In this document: positions 63,985 through 64,000 of the stretch, piece after piece
How positions within the stretch are numbered: the stretch's first letter is position 1
Layout: each line of letters begins with the position of its first letter
The notes under the pieces: model-generated
The model's input: only the letters and a program-made list of their open reading frames with translations
What the model was told of the DNA's origin: nothing
Database searches by the model: none
Made by a program: the position numbers and the translations under genes
DNA from: Alphaproteobacteria bacterium
GTDB taxonomy: Bacteria; Pseudomonadota; Alphaproteobacteria; Micavibrionales; Micavibrionaceae
Direction: 5' to 3'
Length of the DNA: 64,000 nt
Assembly (NCBI GenBank): GCA_009995045.1
Contig: JAACQG010000013.1
Location: 21,833 to 85,832 of the forward strand

Positions 63985-64000
63985 AATATTACCCTAACAA

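Overview
The window looks like a compact, moderately AT-leaning chromosome segment of an alphaproteobacterium. Pointers are an NDUFA12-type complex I subunit gene next to mlaD and a DUF2155 gene, an FYDLN_acid protein, a BTLCP protease, a phasin, and GGAAC-N16/17-CGTT promoters of the alphaproteobacterial general stress sigma factor EcfG. A Micavibrio-like lineage would fit, but the sequence alone does not prove this. I see no tRNA, rRNA, insertion sequence, prophage or CRISPR array. Genes are tightly packed, and several tail-to-tail pairs overlap at their stop codons.

Layout. 1-4.3 kb: the end of glmS, a lipoprotein, two unknowns, prmA and an FYDLN protein. 4.5-8.2 kb: a thiolase and a fused hydroxyacyl-CoA dehydrogenase/enoyl-CoA hydratase. 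8.2-11.6 kb: an accessory stretch with three small TsaE-like P-loop proteins, a small EamA-type protein and a ceramidase-like protein. 12.2-18.9 kb: lipid genes, namely an acyl-CoA dehydrogenase broken by one in-frame TAA, an SCP2 protein, a thioesterase and FadL. 19-22.3 kb: a repeat cluster, SCO1, and a TPP riboswitch leading a tautomerase-thiC operon. 22.3-23.5 kb: two AT-rich accessory genes, one GIY-YIG. 23.6-26.8 kb: a stress locus with EcfG-type promoters, small membrane proteins and two MscS channels. 27.5-33.7 kb: phoH, threonine ammonia-lyase, a MATE exporter, a Fur-box FTR1/cupredoxin iron-uptake operon and nrdB. 34-37 kb: two secreted paralogues and nrdA. 37.6-45.7 kb: pyk, a BTLCP protease fused to an MshEN-like domain, hldE, a Fur-box small protein, two lipoproteins (one FlgO-like), a pseudopilin-like protein and a D,D-carboxypeptidase. 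46-52 kb: a phasin with a histone-like N-terminus, clpS-DUF4265-clpA, a second pseudopilin-like protein and a receiver-deaminase fusion. 52-60.4 kb: RidA, then NDUFA12-mlaD-DUF2155 converging on an eight-gene operon (M48 protease, two DsbA-like proteins, PCu(A)C, aroQ, accB, accC, aat). 60.4-64 kb: a membrane protein, a repeat element, rlmE, guaB, a TSUP permease and a 44-residue ORF.

How the genes work together. Fatty-acid uptake and breakdown (FadL, acyl-CoA dehydrogenase, FadN-like fusion, thiolase) lies near carbon-storage (phasin) and fatty-acid synthesis genes (accBC). Aat, ClpS and ClpA form the bacterial N-degron pathway. NrdA and NrdB supply dNTPs, with NrdR-like boxes upstream of nrdB.

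The most unusual items are: a CheY-type receiver fused to a guanine-deaminase-like domain that has lost both zinc cysteines; a transmembrane BTLCP protease with a tandem 24-residue MshEN (c-di-GMP-binding) motif; the trio of divergent TsaE-like ATPases with probably leaderless mRNAs; the phasin with an internal start; and the tautomerase gene under TPP-riboswitch control.
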